Positions 1 through 7,795 of a stretch of DNA of 64,000 bases are shown here, in pieces. Every line of letters starts with the position of its first letter. The first letter of the stretch is position 1. The notes under the pieces are model-generated. The model was not told the origin of the DNA and made no database searches. It worked only from the letters and a program-made list of their open reading frames with translations. The position numbers and the translations under genes were made by a program. The DNA is taken from contig JADFZW010000003.1 in NCBI GenBank assembly GCA_015232355.1, positions 1 to 64,000 of the forward strand, read 5' to 3'. The DNA comes from Oligoflexia bacterium (lineage in GTDB: Bacteria; Bdellovibrionota; Bacteriovoracia; Bacteriovoracales; Bacteriovoracaceae).

Positions 1-72
1 CAAATGGATATTTTTCAAATGGCTAAACAGACGAAGTCAGAAAAGATCTATGAATTGGGAGAAGTTCAATAA
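1..72 (+). CDS. C-terminal end of an unknown gene
   Basis: An open frame runs from the first base to a TAA at 70-72. It gives 23 residues ending in ...KIYELGEVQ. The fragment is polar and too short to assign to a family. It is included because it is open to the window edge and is followed by a convergent gene 20 bases downstream, as expected for a real stop. It could be chance. Confidence 0.35.
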   Translation, partial: QMDIFQMAKQTKSEKIYELGEVQ

Positions 73-91
73 ACATGTGAAATACAATCCA

Positions 92-1291
92 CTACCAGAA
101 AATAAAATTGTACATAATCTTTTCTAGTAGTTTTCCAGAGGGACACATATTGGGATTTTGAGGTGTGCCTGGATCTAATTTGTCTGGCCCTTGAATTATC
201 ATCTGCGATTGTGCGTAGATTAAATCTTCTGGTGATAAACAGACTTTGCTTGGATCTAATAAAGTACTTTTATCATTGCTATCTTTAGCTTTTACCAGCT
301 CTAAATATTTCGCTGCTTTCATTACATCCATTAAACTACTAATTGCTCCTCTGCTGGTAAATTGATTAGTCATCGTATAGGGATAAGGCATGCTCTTTGG
401 ATCTTCACTACACATCTGCTGATCTTCGTTTTGTTTTTTCTCAAGTGCCTGTCCTAAGCGCATCCACAGATGCGCACTTAATTTCATAACTTCTTCTGGA
501 ACTTTTATTTTGCTAATTTGATCTTTTAGTAAATGCACGTCTAAGTCTTTAAGTAGCGGACACTCCGATTTATCCTTTCCCTTCTCTTTTTGACAGCTAT
601 TCATCACTTTAAACAGCGACTCTGCTGATGATAATCTGTTTACTACTAAAACTTTAAATAAAATCCGATCGAGTAATGCCATTCCCGTTGAACCATCATT
701 GGTGTTACGAAACTTTTCTAAGAATTCATGCAAGGTCATGTTCGACGTTATCAGCGCTGTCTTTAAGTTTCCCTCGATCTCTTTATCACCTACCATTCCT
801 TTGCGCTCGAGCAGCACTGAGAGTGCTGATGCCAACACTTCAGTGTTTGCTTTATCTATCTCGTCCAAGATTGCATAATCGTGTTTGAGCAAGCTCTGAG
901 AAGTTTCATAATCTAATTTTCCTGACTCTAAAAACTCTTTTCCTTTGATAGAACCCACAATCTTTTCTTGTTTAGTATTAGGAGAAAATTGCAAATTAAA
1001 TAATTTTCCTTTAAGTACATCCAGAACATCTTTAGCAGTTTTAGTCTTCGATCCACCAGGACCTCCTAAGCTCAGCACATGTTGCTCGGTTAAAACTGCG
1101 AGCAGTAATGTATCTAAGTAACCATCCATCTCACTATAATCTTCTCTTAACTTTTGCGATAAACTTTTAAGACCGTCTTCTGCTTTCAATAATTCTTTGT
1201 CTTCTTCTTTTGCTATAGAAGTGACTGATGTAAAAAACATCAATATTAAAATGGATGTAATCAATTTTTGTTTATTCCAAAAGATTCGCAT
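92..1291 (-). CDS. exported MoxR-like AAA ATPase
   Basis: This is an AAA+ ATPase of the MoxR/RavA type, normally a cytoplasmic chaperone that remodels protein complexes using ATP. Walker A is GGPGGSKT (residues 78-85 counted from the upstream ATG at 1297) and Walker B is YAILDEIDKA (141-150). A sensor-1-like Asn follows in ALITSNMT. The N-terminus is unusual: two or three basic residues, then about 17 hydrophobic residues ending near SIAKEE, which is a signal peptide or membrane anchor. Two ATGs compete. The one at 1297 sits directly on the GAGGAG ribosome-binding site, while the one at 1291 has it six bases upstream, so 1291 is preferred. The C-terminal part (about residue 250 onward) has several Cys and no domain I recognise. 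No MoxR partner (VWA or DUF58 protein) lies nearby. The family call is firm; the location outside the cytoplasm is inferred. Confidence 0.75.
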   Translation of the reverse strand: MRIFWNKQKLITSILILMFFTSVTSIAKEEDKELLKAEDGLKSLSQKLREDYSEMDGYLDTLLLAVLTEQHVLSLGGPGGSKTKTAKDVLDVLKGKLFNLQFSPNTKQEKIVGSIKGKEFLESGKLDYETSQSLLKHDYAILDEIDKANTEVLASALSVLLERKGMVGDKEIEGNLKTALITSNMTLHEFLEKFRNTNDGSTGMALLDRILFKVLVVNRLSSAESLFKVMNSCQKEKGKDKSECPLLKDLDVHLLKDQISKIKVPEEVMKLSAHLWMRLGQALEKKQNEDQQMCSEDPKSMPYPYTMTNQFTSRGAISSLMDVMKAAKYLELVKAKDSNDKSTLLDPSKVCLSPEDLIYAQSQMIIQGPDKLDPGTPQNPNMCPSGKLLEKIMYNFIFW

Positions 1292-1453
1292 CCTCATCTC
1301 CTCGTCTTTTCTTTGTTTTTATTATTACTATGTATTCTGACTAAACTGATCGGTGTTTTTGATTATTTCTTGAGTGTAAAAAACAACTAAATTAATTCTT
1401 TTGATCCGATTGGTCCCACAAGAAGGCGTGGCACTTTTTTCCTTGTATTGTTA

Positions 1454-1470
1454 ATGTAACTATGTTACAT
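1454..1470. promoter_or_regulatory. perfect palindrome, likely operator of the DUF4258/MqsA-like module
   Basis: ATGTAAC-TAT-GTTACAT is a perfect 17-base palindrome ending seven bases before the ATG at 1478. A further half site, GTTACA, lies just inside the gene. Toxin-antitoxin operons are commonly autorepressed by the antitoxin binding such a site over the start region. No Shine-Dalgarno sequence is visible in front of this ATG, so the palindrome occupies the position of the leader. Confidence 0.5.
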
Positions 1471-1477
1471 CATGTAA

Positions 1478-1789
1478 ATGAGTTACAATCTAAAATTTAA
1501 AAATATTTTACAACATATTAAATATGCGCTTTCAAATGACAAAATATTGTATTCTGCTCATGCAAGGGAACGCATGAAACAAAGAGGTGTTACGTACCCT
1601 GAAATTGAGTTTGTTCTATTTAACGGATTTCATAATAAAAAGAAGGATAAATTCAATCAAGAATATCAATGTTGGGATTATGCAATTGAAGGGAAAACTG
1701 TTGATGGTAAAAAAATTAGAATTATTGTGACAATAATATCTCCAAATGTCTTGGTGGTCACTATAATTGATTTAAACAGAAAGGATTAA
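1478..1789 (+). CDS. DUF4258 domain protein, putative toxin
   Basis: This is a 103-residue basic protein with a DUF4258-like pattern: SAHARERMKQRGVT (residues 26-39), then an IE-V--NG segment and a C-terminal strand-rich part with KIRIIVTIISPNVLVVTIID. DUF4258 proteins resemble RelE/MqsR-type small toxins, and the SxHARxRMxxR motif is typical. The next gene starts two bases after the stop and encodes an MqsA-like HTH protein, which supports a type II toxin-antitoxin operon. Toxicity is inferred from family and context. A perfect palindrome just upstream is the probable operator. Confidence 0.65.
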   Translation: MSYNLKFKNILQHIKYALSNDKILYSAHARERMKQRGVTYPEIEFVLFNGFHNKKKDKFNQEYQCWDYAIEGKTVDGKKIRIIVTIISPNVLVVTIIDLNRKD

Positions 1790-1791
1790 TT

Positions 1792-2241
1792 ATGGAACGA
1801 AAAATAGAAAAATGCTTTGAAGATTTTGGTTTTGGTTTTAAAGTAAAAATTATTAATGCTCCCATGATCAAAATAAGAGGTGAATGGGTGCTAGATATAA
1901 ATTTTAAAAAGTTGCAATTGTTTTTGTTATTGGCATTGGCCCAAAAGCCAGCTCGTCTTACGGGCAATGAAATTCAGTTCATTAGAAAATATTTTCAAAT
2001 GACTGCCAGTATTTTCGGAAAAAAATTTGATGTATCTCATGCAGCTGTTTTAAAATGGGAAAAAACGAAAAATCACAACACCGGGATGACTTGGTCTACA
2101 GAGAAAGATATTCGCTTATTTATAATTTCAAAAATCCAACCAAAACCAACGTATTTTTTATCGGTATATAATGGACTTGAAAATAAAGCTTCTAATACTA
2201 AAGCTATACCATTAGAACTAGATGGGAAAAAAGTTGCCTGA
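1792..2241 (+). CDS. MqsA-like HTH antitoxin / transcriptional regulator
   Basis: This 149-residue protein contains LTGNEIQFIRKYFQMTASIFGKKFDVSHAAVLKWEK at about residues 61-96, written here as one stretch in two parts: LTGNEIQFIRKYFQM and FGKKFDVSHAAVLKWEK. This matches the C-terminal helix-turn-helix of MqsA-type antitoxins, where the recognition helix reads VSxxxVxxWE. The N-terminal half lacks the Cys4 zinc-binding domain of E. coli MqsA and is unfamiliar. The start lies two bases after the putative toxin stop, so translation is coupled. The toxin-first order is the MqsR/MqsA and HigB/HigA order. I infer it neutralises the DUF4258 protein and represses the operon. Confidence 0.6.
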   Translation: MERKIEKCFEDFGFGFKVKIINAPMIKIRGEWVLDINFKKLQLFLLLALAQKPARLTGNEIQFIRKYFQMTASIFGKKFDVSHAAVLKWEKTKNHNTGMTWSTEKDIRLFIISKIQPKPTYFLSVYNGLENKASNTKAIPLELDGKKVA

Positions 2242-2509
2242 GAACTTGATCGATGGTCGATGGTGCTCGATGGTGCCACTTTACCTTTGGTAGCTCTATA
2301 GCAACTAATGTACTATTGCTACCATTTGGAGTGTGACGCATTTTAATTCTTAATCTCATCTCAAACTCCTGTATATCTGTTCGATATGTTTTAATATGTT
2401 TCACAAATCGGAGTTTTTGATTCTTTCTTGATAGGAAAAAATTAAGCAAGTAACGAAAGTGAACACCGACTGCCTTGTGTGTAAAAAAAGTCGGGCGGCA
2501 CCTTTTAAA
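2242..2509. other. intergenic region with short repeated tracts
   Basis: These 268 bases lie between the two toxin-antitoxin modules and carry no convincing gene. They hold three close copies of GATGGT (2252-2274), a TGGTAGC...GCTACCA inverted pair around 2288-2324, and the tract GTCGGGCGGCACCTTTT at 2490-2506. That tract resembles GGCGTGGCACTTTTTT at 1425-1440 on the other side of the first module. CCGACT...AGTCGG at 2466-2495 could form a weak stem. Confidence 0.3.
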
Positions 2510-2833
2510 TTACTGTATTTTTTTACCCTCTTTAGCAATGTCGTAAGCAATAGATCCAGGCAGCGGATGTTTGATCTCTTCTTCTGTTAGTACTACTGGT
2601 TCGATATAAGTTGAGATCGTTCCGGCCAAACGAAACAGTAACTTTAAAGACATATCAGTGGGGATATATTTAAAATCCGGCGAGACTAAAGCAACATCGA
2701 TGTCACTATATTCATTTGGTGTGCCTTTGGCATAAGATCCAAAAAGATAAGCTTCTTTTATATAAAAAAACCGATTCGCCTCATATACATATTCATTGGT
2801 TAACTTTAATACTTCATCAATTGTTTTAACCAC
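2510..2833 (-). CDS. MNT-type nucleotidyltransferase, putative antitoxin of HEPN/MNT module
   Basis: This is a 107-residue minimal nucleotidyltransferase. The signature GSYAKGTPNEYSDIDVALVS (about residues 32-51) holds the GSxAxG motif and the DxD metal-binding pair of the pol-beta superfamily. In HEPN/MNT modules the MNT protein inactivates the HEPN ribonuclease toxin, in characterised cases by AMPylating it. Here the MNT frame overlaps the end of the upstream HEPN gene by 28 bases, the usual arrangement. A third acidic residue probably lies in the following strand (IEPVVLTEEE). The assignment as a nucleotidyltransferase is firm; the antitoxin role is by family. Confidence 0.8.
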   Translation of the reverse strand: MVKTIDEVLKLTNEYVYEANRFFYIKEAYLFGSYAKGTPNEYSDIDVALVSPDFKYIPTDMSLKLLFRLAGTISTYIEPVVLTEEEIKHPLPGSIAYDIAKEGKKIQ

Positions 2834-3201
2834 GAAATAAACTCCTCAGTCCGCTCAATGTAATCTTTTACTTTATCAGAAGTAAGCGTACTCTCTAAAT
2901 TATTTTTATAAGCTGGATATCTAGTTGTAATATAGAATGGATTAAGTGCATTCAATAAGTCTCGGTGATTTTCATCAATGGTTACCAATAAATCACTAAC
3001 TTCTGCTATACGGATAAGATTATGAACATAAGGTGGCTGCCCATTTTTTTTAGCAATAAAATACATCTTTAAATATTTTTCAGTTGTTTGTTGTAAGTGA
3101 AACATGGAAAGTAATAATTGATTTTCTCGAAGTAATATTTTACTGACCTTGAGATCATTTACCGCCAATTTGTTCCATTGATCCAATAAACTTTTATCCA
3201 T
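2806..3201 (-). CDS. HEPN domain protein, putative toxin
   Basis: This is a 131-residue all-helical HEPN protein. It has the typical core MFHLQQTTEKYLKMYF (residues 34-49), then PPYVHNLIRI, and ends with the conserved TTRYPAYK. It is the first gene of a two-gene operon with the MNT protein. The start is supported by AAGGGG eight bases upstream of the ATG. HEPN toxins cleave RNA using an R-x4-6-H motif. I do not see a clear copy of that motif, so this member may be inactive or use another arrangement. Confidence 0.75.
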   Translation of the reverse strand: MDKSLLDQWNKLAVNDLKVSKILLRENQLLLSMFHLQQTTEKYLKMYFIAKKNGQPPYVHNLIRIAEVSDLLVTIDENHRDLLNALNPFYITTRYPAYKNNLESTLTSDKVKDYIERTEEFISWLKQLMKY

Positions 3202-3335
3202 TTATTGCCCCTTTCATCTATTTTCAAATACATTTTAATATTACTGCTCAGATAAAATCAAGTCAACATAGAAGAAGTACTATGTCTTTTTTAAGTATTA
3301 AATGCCTATGTACGGGAAGGAAGGTATGCCTGATC

Positions 3336-3911
3336 TTATGCCTCTTTCAAAACTTTTTCCTTCATTTTTTCTTTGTCTTTTGCAATCTGGTTGAATTTTT
3401 CGGCATCGAAACTAAAGACTAATCTCTCTAGATCGATAATGATTTTAATTCCATCATCCATTTTGCCAATACCAGAAACAAACTTTTGTCTGTGATCAGC
3501 ATTAGCATCACCTGATAACATTTTGACATTTGGAGCAGGGTCGATATTTGTTCTAGGTATATTTAAAACTTCTGTTACACTATCAACAATTATGCCTAAA
3601 TCAAGACCCTTTACATTTACAACTACTACACACGTCCGATCATCATATTCCTTTTCAGAAAAACCCATTCTCAACCTGATATCCATCACAGGAATAACTT
3701 TCCCACGAAGATTAATTACACCTTTCATGAAATTAAACACTTCAGGAATTGGTGTAATCTTAACCATTCGAATGATCTCAGAGACTGTGTATATAGTTAT
3801 CGCATATGATTCATCTGCTATTCTAAATGTCAAAAACATATCATCTTGTACTTCTAGATCTCCCCCTTCTCCCCCTTCTCCTCCTTCTTCATCATCATCT
3901 TCAAAACTCAT
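3336..3911 (-). CDS. cheW: chemotaxis adaptor CheW
   Basis: CheW is the cytoplasmic SH3-like adaptor that couples chemoreceptors to CheA. The fold is spelled out by FLTFRIADESYAI, then PEVFNFMKGVINLRGKVIPV (central signature, about residues 75-94), CVVVVNV and the C-terminal LIIVD-like IIIDLERLVF. The first 20 residues form an acidic Glu/Asp/Gly tail (EDDDEEGGEGGEGG), and about 15 mostly Lys/Glu residues extend the C-terminus. AGGAGG sits five bases before the ATG. There is no CheA or receptor next door. The closest kinase in the window (34.8 kb) lacks a CheW-like domain, so its partner is probably elsewhere. Confidence 0.92.
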   Translation of the reverse strand: MSFEDDDEEGGEGGEGGDLEVQDDMFLTFRIADESYAITIYTVSEIIRMVKITPIPEVFNFMKGVINLRGKVIPVMDIRLRMGFSEKEYDDRTCVVVVNVKGLDLGIIVDSVTEVLNIPRTNIDPAPNVKMLSGDANADHRQKFVSGIGKMDDGIKIIIDLERLVFSFDAEKFNQIAKDKEKMKEKVLKEA

Positions 3912-4080
3912 ATAATCCTCCTATTTTTTTGAGTTACAGTAATACAGTAATAAATAAATTAATAAAGCAAACCAAGCAAACCTAAATCAAAAAATGATAT
4001 AACAAAAATATAATAAAGACTTCACCTGCTGGTTTGAATAACCTATCGACAATAACAATTTTTTTTTTAATTATTTTTTA

Positions 4081-5313
4081 TTAAAAATAAATCAGTGAAC
4101 CGGGAGAAACCCCTTTGCAAAACGGCAACAATATTAAATCATTATCTTCTGTGGTTTGTAACTCTTGAAGATCCTCAATATTTTCTATTTTGTTAACATT
4201 AAATAAAATTTCTTTTCCTAATGGATTAATGATTTTAATCATATCTCCAACTTTCAAAACTAAATTTTTATTTTCAATCATCACTACCATGTAACTTCCT
4301 TTTTCTACCTCTAAAACCTTCCCCACATAAAGGCAATCAACCTTTGACTTTTGCAAATGGTAGTTTTTTAATTTCTTAAAAATTGAATCAGTCTTATTTT
4401 CTTCAATATGCCCGCGAATTAAAGTTTTGCATTCTTGAGCATATCTATTTTTTATTTTTTCCAACAAATCGCTTGAATCACTCTTACTATTCTCGCAAGA
4501 TTCACGAGATATGTATTTAAAGTATTTGAAAATATCATCGAAGATGACAAGTTTATTTCCTTCTCTCAAATCAAACCTAAAATTAATTTTTTCGCCACAA
4601 CTCTGATAAAAATAATCAATATACGAAAGCAAGCAAAGGTCTTTAGGATAAAACATTATAGTACCATGAGCGCTCTCAATAATTTGAAAATTTTTATGAA
4701 AACTCTCTTCGCTAGTCGCCTCTGCATATTTATCCATATCCACATACGACAACAATTTTCTAGGAGTATAAAACAGCAAAATACGTCCTAATACTAAAAT
4801 TTCCAATGGGACTTTCAATTTGTTAGCATATTTAATCAGCGAACTCTTCGACAATTGTGCTGAAACAATCACTCTCTTTAGTTTCTCTCCAATTTGATCA
4901 ACAAATGCTTCAATTCCTTGTAAATTATGTGGGCCATTGTCTAAAATTAATTCAACGTCAATTTCAGGATATCTCTCTAGAATAAATTTCAAAGCTCCCA
5001 AGTCTTTTATTCTAACAGCATCAAATACAGTATTAAATAATGTTTCAACAGAAGTAATTTCACTCTTAAATAATTGCAATCTATCCTCTGTCATCAAAAT
5101 ATCTATTTCTAACAACAATCGAGAAATATATTTGCGCTTTTTACACTCTAATGCCAAGCTAATCAACTCTGCTATTTCCAGTGTTGATAACAAGGAAAAA
5201 ATCTTTGACGAAAGGATTACCTCTACCTCTACCTCGATAGAGTTACCTGTCTCCATACTATCCATTAACAAAAGATCTTGATGATTTGATAAATAGGTAA
5301 CTATTTTTATCAT
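4081..5313 (-). CDS. U32-family (TrhP/UbiV-like) protein without the Cys motif
   Basis: This is a 410-residue protein with U32-type barrel features. SAQLSKSSLIKYANK (about residues 151-165) is followed by VPLEILVLGRILLFYTPRKL (168-187), where U32 proteins have ELEVFVHG-LxxxYS. The conserved cysteines that hold a cluster in TrhP/UbiU-type proteins are not visible. A C-terminal beta-rich segment (KVGDMIKIINPLGKEILFNV) resembles the accessory domain of other U32 proteins. Its ATG overlaps the TAA of the upstream U32 gene (TAATG), so translation is coupled. Pairs of U32 proteins act in tRNA U34 hydroxylation (TrhP1/TrhP2 in Bacillus) or ubiquinone hydroxylation (UbiU/UbiV). The absence of other ubi genes makes the tRNA role the better guess. 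Confidence 0.65.
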   Translation of the reverse strand: MIKIVTYLSNHQDLLLMDSMETGNSIEVEVEVILSSKIFSLLSTLEIAELISLALECKKRKYISRLLLEIDILMTEDRLQLFKSEITSVETLFNTVFDAVRIKDLGALKFILERYPEIDVELILDNGPHNLQGIEAFVDQIGEKLKRVIVSAQLSKSSLIKYANKLKVPLEILVLGRILLFYTPRKLLSYVDMDKYAEATSEESFHKNFQIIESAHGTIMFYPKDLCLLSYIDYFYQSCGEKINFRFDLREGNKLVIFDDIFKYFKYISRESCENSKSDSSDLLEKIKNRYAQECKTLIRGHIEENKTDSIFKKLKNYHLQKSKVDCLYVGKVLEVEKGSYMVVMIENKNLVLKVGDMIKIINPLGKEILFNVNKIENIEDLQELQTTEDNDLILLPFCKGVSPGSLIYF

Positions 5314-6506
5314 TATTTCTTTTTCCTGATTATATTACCTTTTTCCATTCCATCTAAATACTTGATCTTCACTAAGGTATTTGGTTTACATTTTTGCAAC
5401 TTTATATTTTTTAAGCTACAAATATTTTCCACTTGCAGTTTTATATATCTTCCTTTGAATGGTAGAATCTCCAACCATTCACCCACCGTGAAGGCATTTT
5501 TTACCTCTATGAGTACCATCTCATTTTGCAAAACACTTACAATATGCCCAACCAACATATATCGATCTTTTTCGCCACTCTCCCCCTCTTGATAGTAGAC
5601 GGAATCATGTTGTGCTTTTGATAGTAAATTTCCATCCACATAATCTCGATAGGGAATTCTTCGCAACTCCTCTTCCATCTCATTTAACTGCTTGGCCCAT
5701 AAATTAGCATCCGATAATAATAAATCGTAGCAATCTAATAATTGGCGATATGCTTTGGCGACAGTGGCGACGTAAAGTTGACTCTTCATTCTTCCTTCTA
5801 TCTTTAAAGAATCAATTCCACATTTGCAAAATAATGGCAGTAATTTAATTCCCATTAAATCTTTGGAGCTCATAAAAAAAGATTTTTTCTTCCCAAACGA
5901 GTATTCAAATCGACAACTGTGAGCACACCCTCCTCTATTACTATCTCTGGCGGCCGTATAATTTGAAATCACACATTGTCCGGAATAGGAGATACACATC
6001 GAACCATGTACAAACATCTCCACCTCAACTTCAGCGGATTTTTTTATTCTTTGTGCTTCTTCTATTGAAACCTCTCTTCCTAAAACAATTCTCTCAACTC
6101 CACACTCTTTCCAAAAAGAAGCAGCGTAACTGTTCAAACAACAACTTTGAGTAGATAAATGAATCTTTAAATCACTCTCTCTCTTAACCAACTTTAATAC
6201 TCCAATATCTGCAACTATTACGGCATCTACTGCTATTTCGCTTAGATATTTCACGAAATCCGGCAAATCTAACATATCTTTGTCATGTAAAAAGGCATTT
6301 AAAACAACGTAGAATTTTCTCCCTCGTAAATGACAAAAATCTGCTCCCTTTTTTAACTCCTCCAATGAAAAATTATCGGCACGAGCTCGAAGTCCAAATC
6401 TCTCTCCACCAACATAAACCGCATCAGCTCCATACAAAATAGCTGTTTTTAATTTTTCAAGGTTACCTGCTGGCAGTAACAATTCTGGTAATTCTTTCCT
6501 AGTCAT
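5313..6506 (-). CDS. peptidase U32 family protein, probable tRNA hydroxylation factor
   Basis: This is a 397-residue U32 protein. It begins PELLLPAGNLEKLKTAILYG (residues 7-26), as TrhP/RlhA/YegQ proteins do, and continues DAVYVGGERFGLRARA. The signature VEMFVHGSMCISYSGQC (about 162-178) is followed by RGGCAHSCR, supplying the conserved cysteines. The C-terminal third carries a small beta domain. Despite the name, members are not proteases in the studied cases: they modify tRNA (5-hydroxyuridine at U34) or 23S rRNA using prephenate or oxygen pathways. It is the first gene of a pair with the Cys-less paralogue, as in the Bacillus trhP1-trhP2 arrangement. Which RNA is the substrate cannot be decided here. 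Confidence 0.85.
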   Translation of the reverse strand: MTRKELPELLLPAGNLEKLKTAILYGADAVYVGGERFGLRARADNFSLEELKKGADFCHLRGRKFYVVLNAFLHDKDMLDLPDFVKYLSEIAVDAVIVADIGVLKLVKRESDLKIHLSTQSCCLNSYAASFWKECGVERIVLGREVSIEEAQRIKKSAEVEVEMFVHGSMCISYSGQCVISNYTAARDSNRGGCAHSCRFEYSFGKKKSFFMSSKDLMGIKLLPLFCKCGIDSLKIEGRMKSQLYVATVAKAYRQLLDCYDLLLSDANLWAKQLNEMEEELRRIPYRDYVDGNLLSKAQHDSVYYQEGESGEKDRYMLVGHIVSVLQNEMVLIEVKNAFTVGEWLEILPFKGRYIKLQVENICSLKNIKLQKCKPNTLVKIKYLDGMEKGNIIRKKK

Positions 6507-6526
6507 TTAAAAACCTATTATTCAAC

Positions 6527-6552
6527 TTAAGAATCAATCTAAGAATCAATCT
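6527..6552. repeat. short tandem repeat in divergent promoter region
   Basis: Two adjacent copies of AAGAATCAATCT lie between the divergent U32 operon (leftward) and the SGNH/TPR-like gene (rightward). They could be regulator half sites or simple slippage. Nothing else stands out in the 120 bases between these genes apart from the AGGAG ribosome-binding site at 6616-6620. Confidence 0.35.
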
Positions 6553-6626
6553 AAATTTTTTTACTATATCGTTTAACAAAAAATCATATAAAATAAAAGT
6601 ATCTATAATTAATTCAGGAGTGAACA

Positions 6627-7793
6627 ATTAAAATTTTAAAAATTTTTACACTTTTTAAAAATCCAATTTTCATCATCTTTCTTTTAAGTATGGCGGTCGG
6701 TGCTGGTTATATTAGTTATAGGTACTACATCTCACCTACGCAGACCATTCCTTACCCCTACTTCTTTCCAGAAAAAGAGGTGACTAACTTCACATCAGAG
6801 TTAAATCCTGATGATTTACCACAAATTTTGGTCATTGGCGATCGACTTGGAAAGAACTTAAAAAATTTCACTGATAAATTGGCAGAGTCCCTTGCAAATG
6901 AAACTAGAGCAACAATTAAAATCAGTGTTCTAGCAGAGAATAACGAAGGATTGCATCGAACAATATACCGTTTAAAACGGCTTAAACTTCTTCCTCCGGT
7001 TATTATTTATAATGGTGGTACTCAAGAGCTTTTTGAAAAGAAATTTCATATTCGTGAAGCAAATAAAATACTCTCTAATATAAAAACATATCAAGATGAC
7101 AAAGTAAAAACCCTCTTACAACTAGTGCCTGTACTCTCCAAATTTATCTATCACCCATTAGATAGAGTGAAATTAAAGTCAGAACCATATGAAGATACAA
7201 GTGAATATGCCGCTCAAGAGAGAGGGCAACGCATGGAAATTTCCTACAAGCTATATGAAATGGAAATGGAAGAATTAATTCAATATGTATCATCCAAAGG
7301 GAAAAATTTAATTCTCATCAATGTTCCCATAAATTTTTCTATCTACCCTAAGGTTGTATGCGAAAACTCCTCTTCAGATAATATTATTAAATTACAAAAT
7401 GAGTACTTTGAACTCCTTAAAAATGAAAATTATAAAGATGCATATAATGGTTTAATTGAACTAAAAAACATTATGCCTGGAAATGCTTTGACTTATTTTA
7501 TGTTAGGAAAGGCATGTAAAAATATCGGTAAGTTTAAAGAGGCAGTGGAAAATTTTGAATTATCATCTTCCTACGATTGTAGCATTTGGAGAGGAAATGC
7601 CATCCACAACGCAATCATCGAAAGATATGCGCAAAAATACAACCTTCCCCTGCTGGATTTTCACCTGATAGTTAACAAGGATTTTGCTCAAGAGGATAAT
7701 TTGTTTTTAGATGAAATACTTCCTCAACATACTTACTATCAAAAACTGATGGAGGATCTTAAAAAACAATTAAAAAAATCCTTAAATATTTAA
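6627..7793 (+). CDS. membrane-anchored SGNH/TPR-like protein, probable AUU start
   Basis: The first ATG in this frame is at 6690, but it falls inside a hydrophobic stretch and has no ribosome-binding site. The open frame extends back to a TGA at 6621. A clear AGGAG at 6616-6620 is followed six bases later by an ATT at 6627. Starting there gives a basic N-terminus and one good membrane helix (about residues 13-31, PIFIIFLLSMAVGAGYISYR). The soluble part starts with a strand and turn, ILVIGDRLGKNL, that resembles block I of SGNH hydrolases (GDS to GDR). A later block reads LPLLDFHLIVNKD. A TPR-like helix pair (residues near 260-310, NALTYFMLGKACKNIGKFKE) is inserted. Function unknown. The cNMP-binding gene follows after two bases. 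Confidence 0.6.
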   Translation: MKILKIFTLFKNPIFIIFLLSMAVGAGYISYRYYISPTQTIPYPYFFPEKEVTNFTSELNPDDLPQILVIGDRLGKNLKNFTDKLAESLANETRATIKISVLAENNEGLHRTIYRLKRLKLLPPVIIYNGGTQELFEKKFHIREANKILSNIKTYQDDKVKTLLQLVPVLSKFIYHPLDRVKLKSEPYEDTSEYAAQERGQRMEISYKLYEMEMEELIQYVSSKGKNLILINVPINFSIYPKVVCENSSSDNIIKLQNEYFELLKNENYKDAYNGLIELKNIMPGNALTYFMLGKACKNIGKFKEAVENFELSSSYDCSIWRGNAIHNAIIERYAQKYNLPLLDFHLIVNKDFAQEDNLFLDEILPQHTYYQKLMEDLKKQLKKSLNI

Positions 7794-7795
7794 CT

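Noticed and set aside
2204..2449. Leftward open frame of 81 codons with the appealing segment MRLRIKMRHTPNGSNSTLVA.
   Set aside because: It overlaps the MqsA-like gene, has no ribosome-binding site and matches no family I know. It may be a remnant but cannot be supported.
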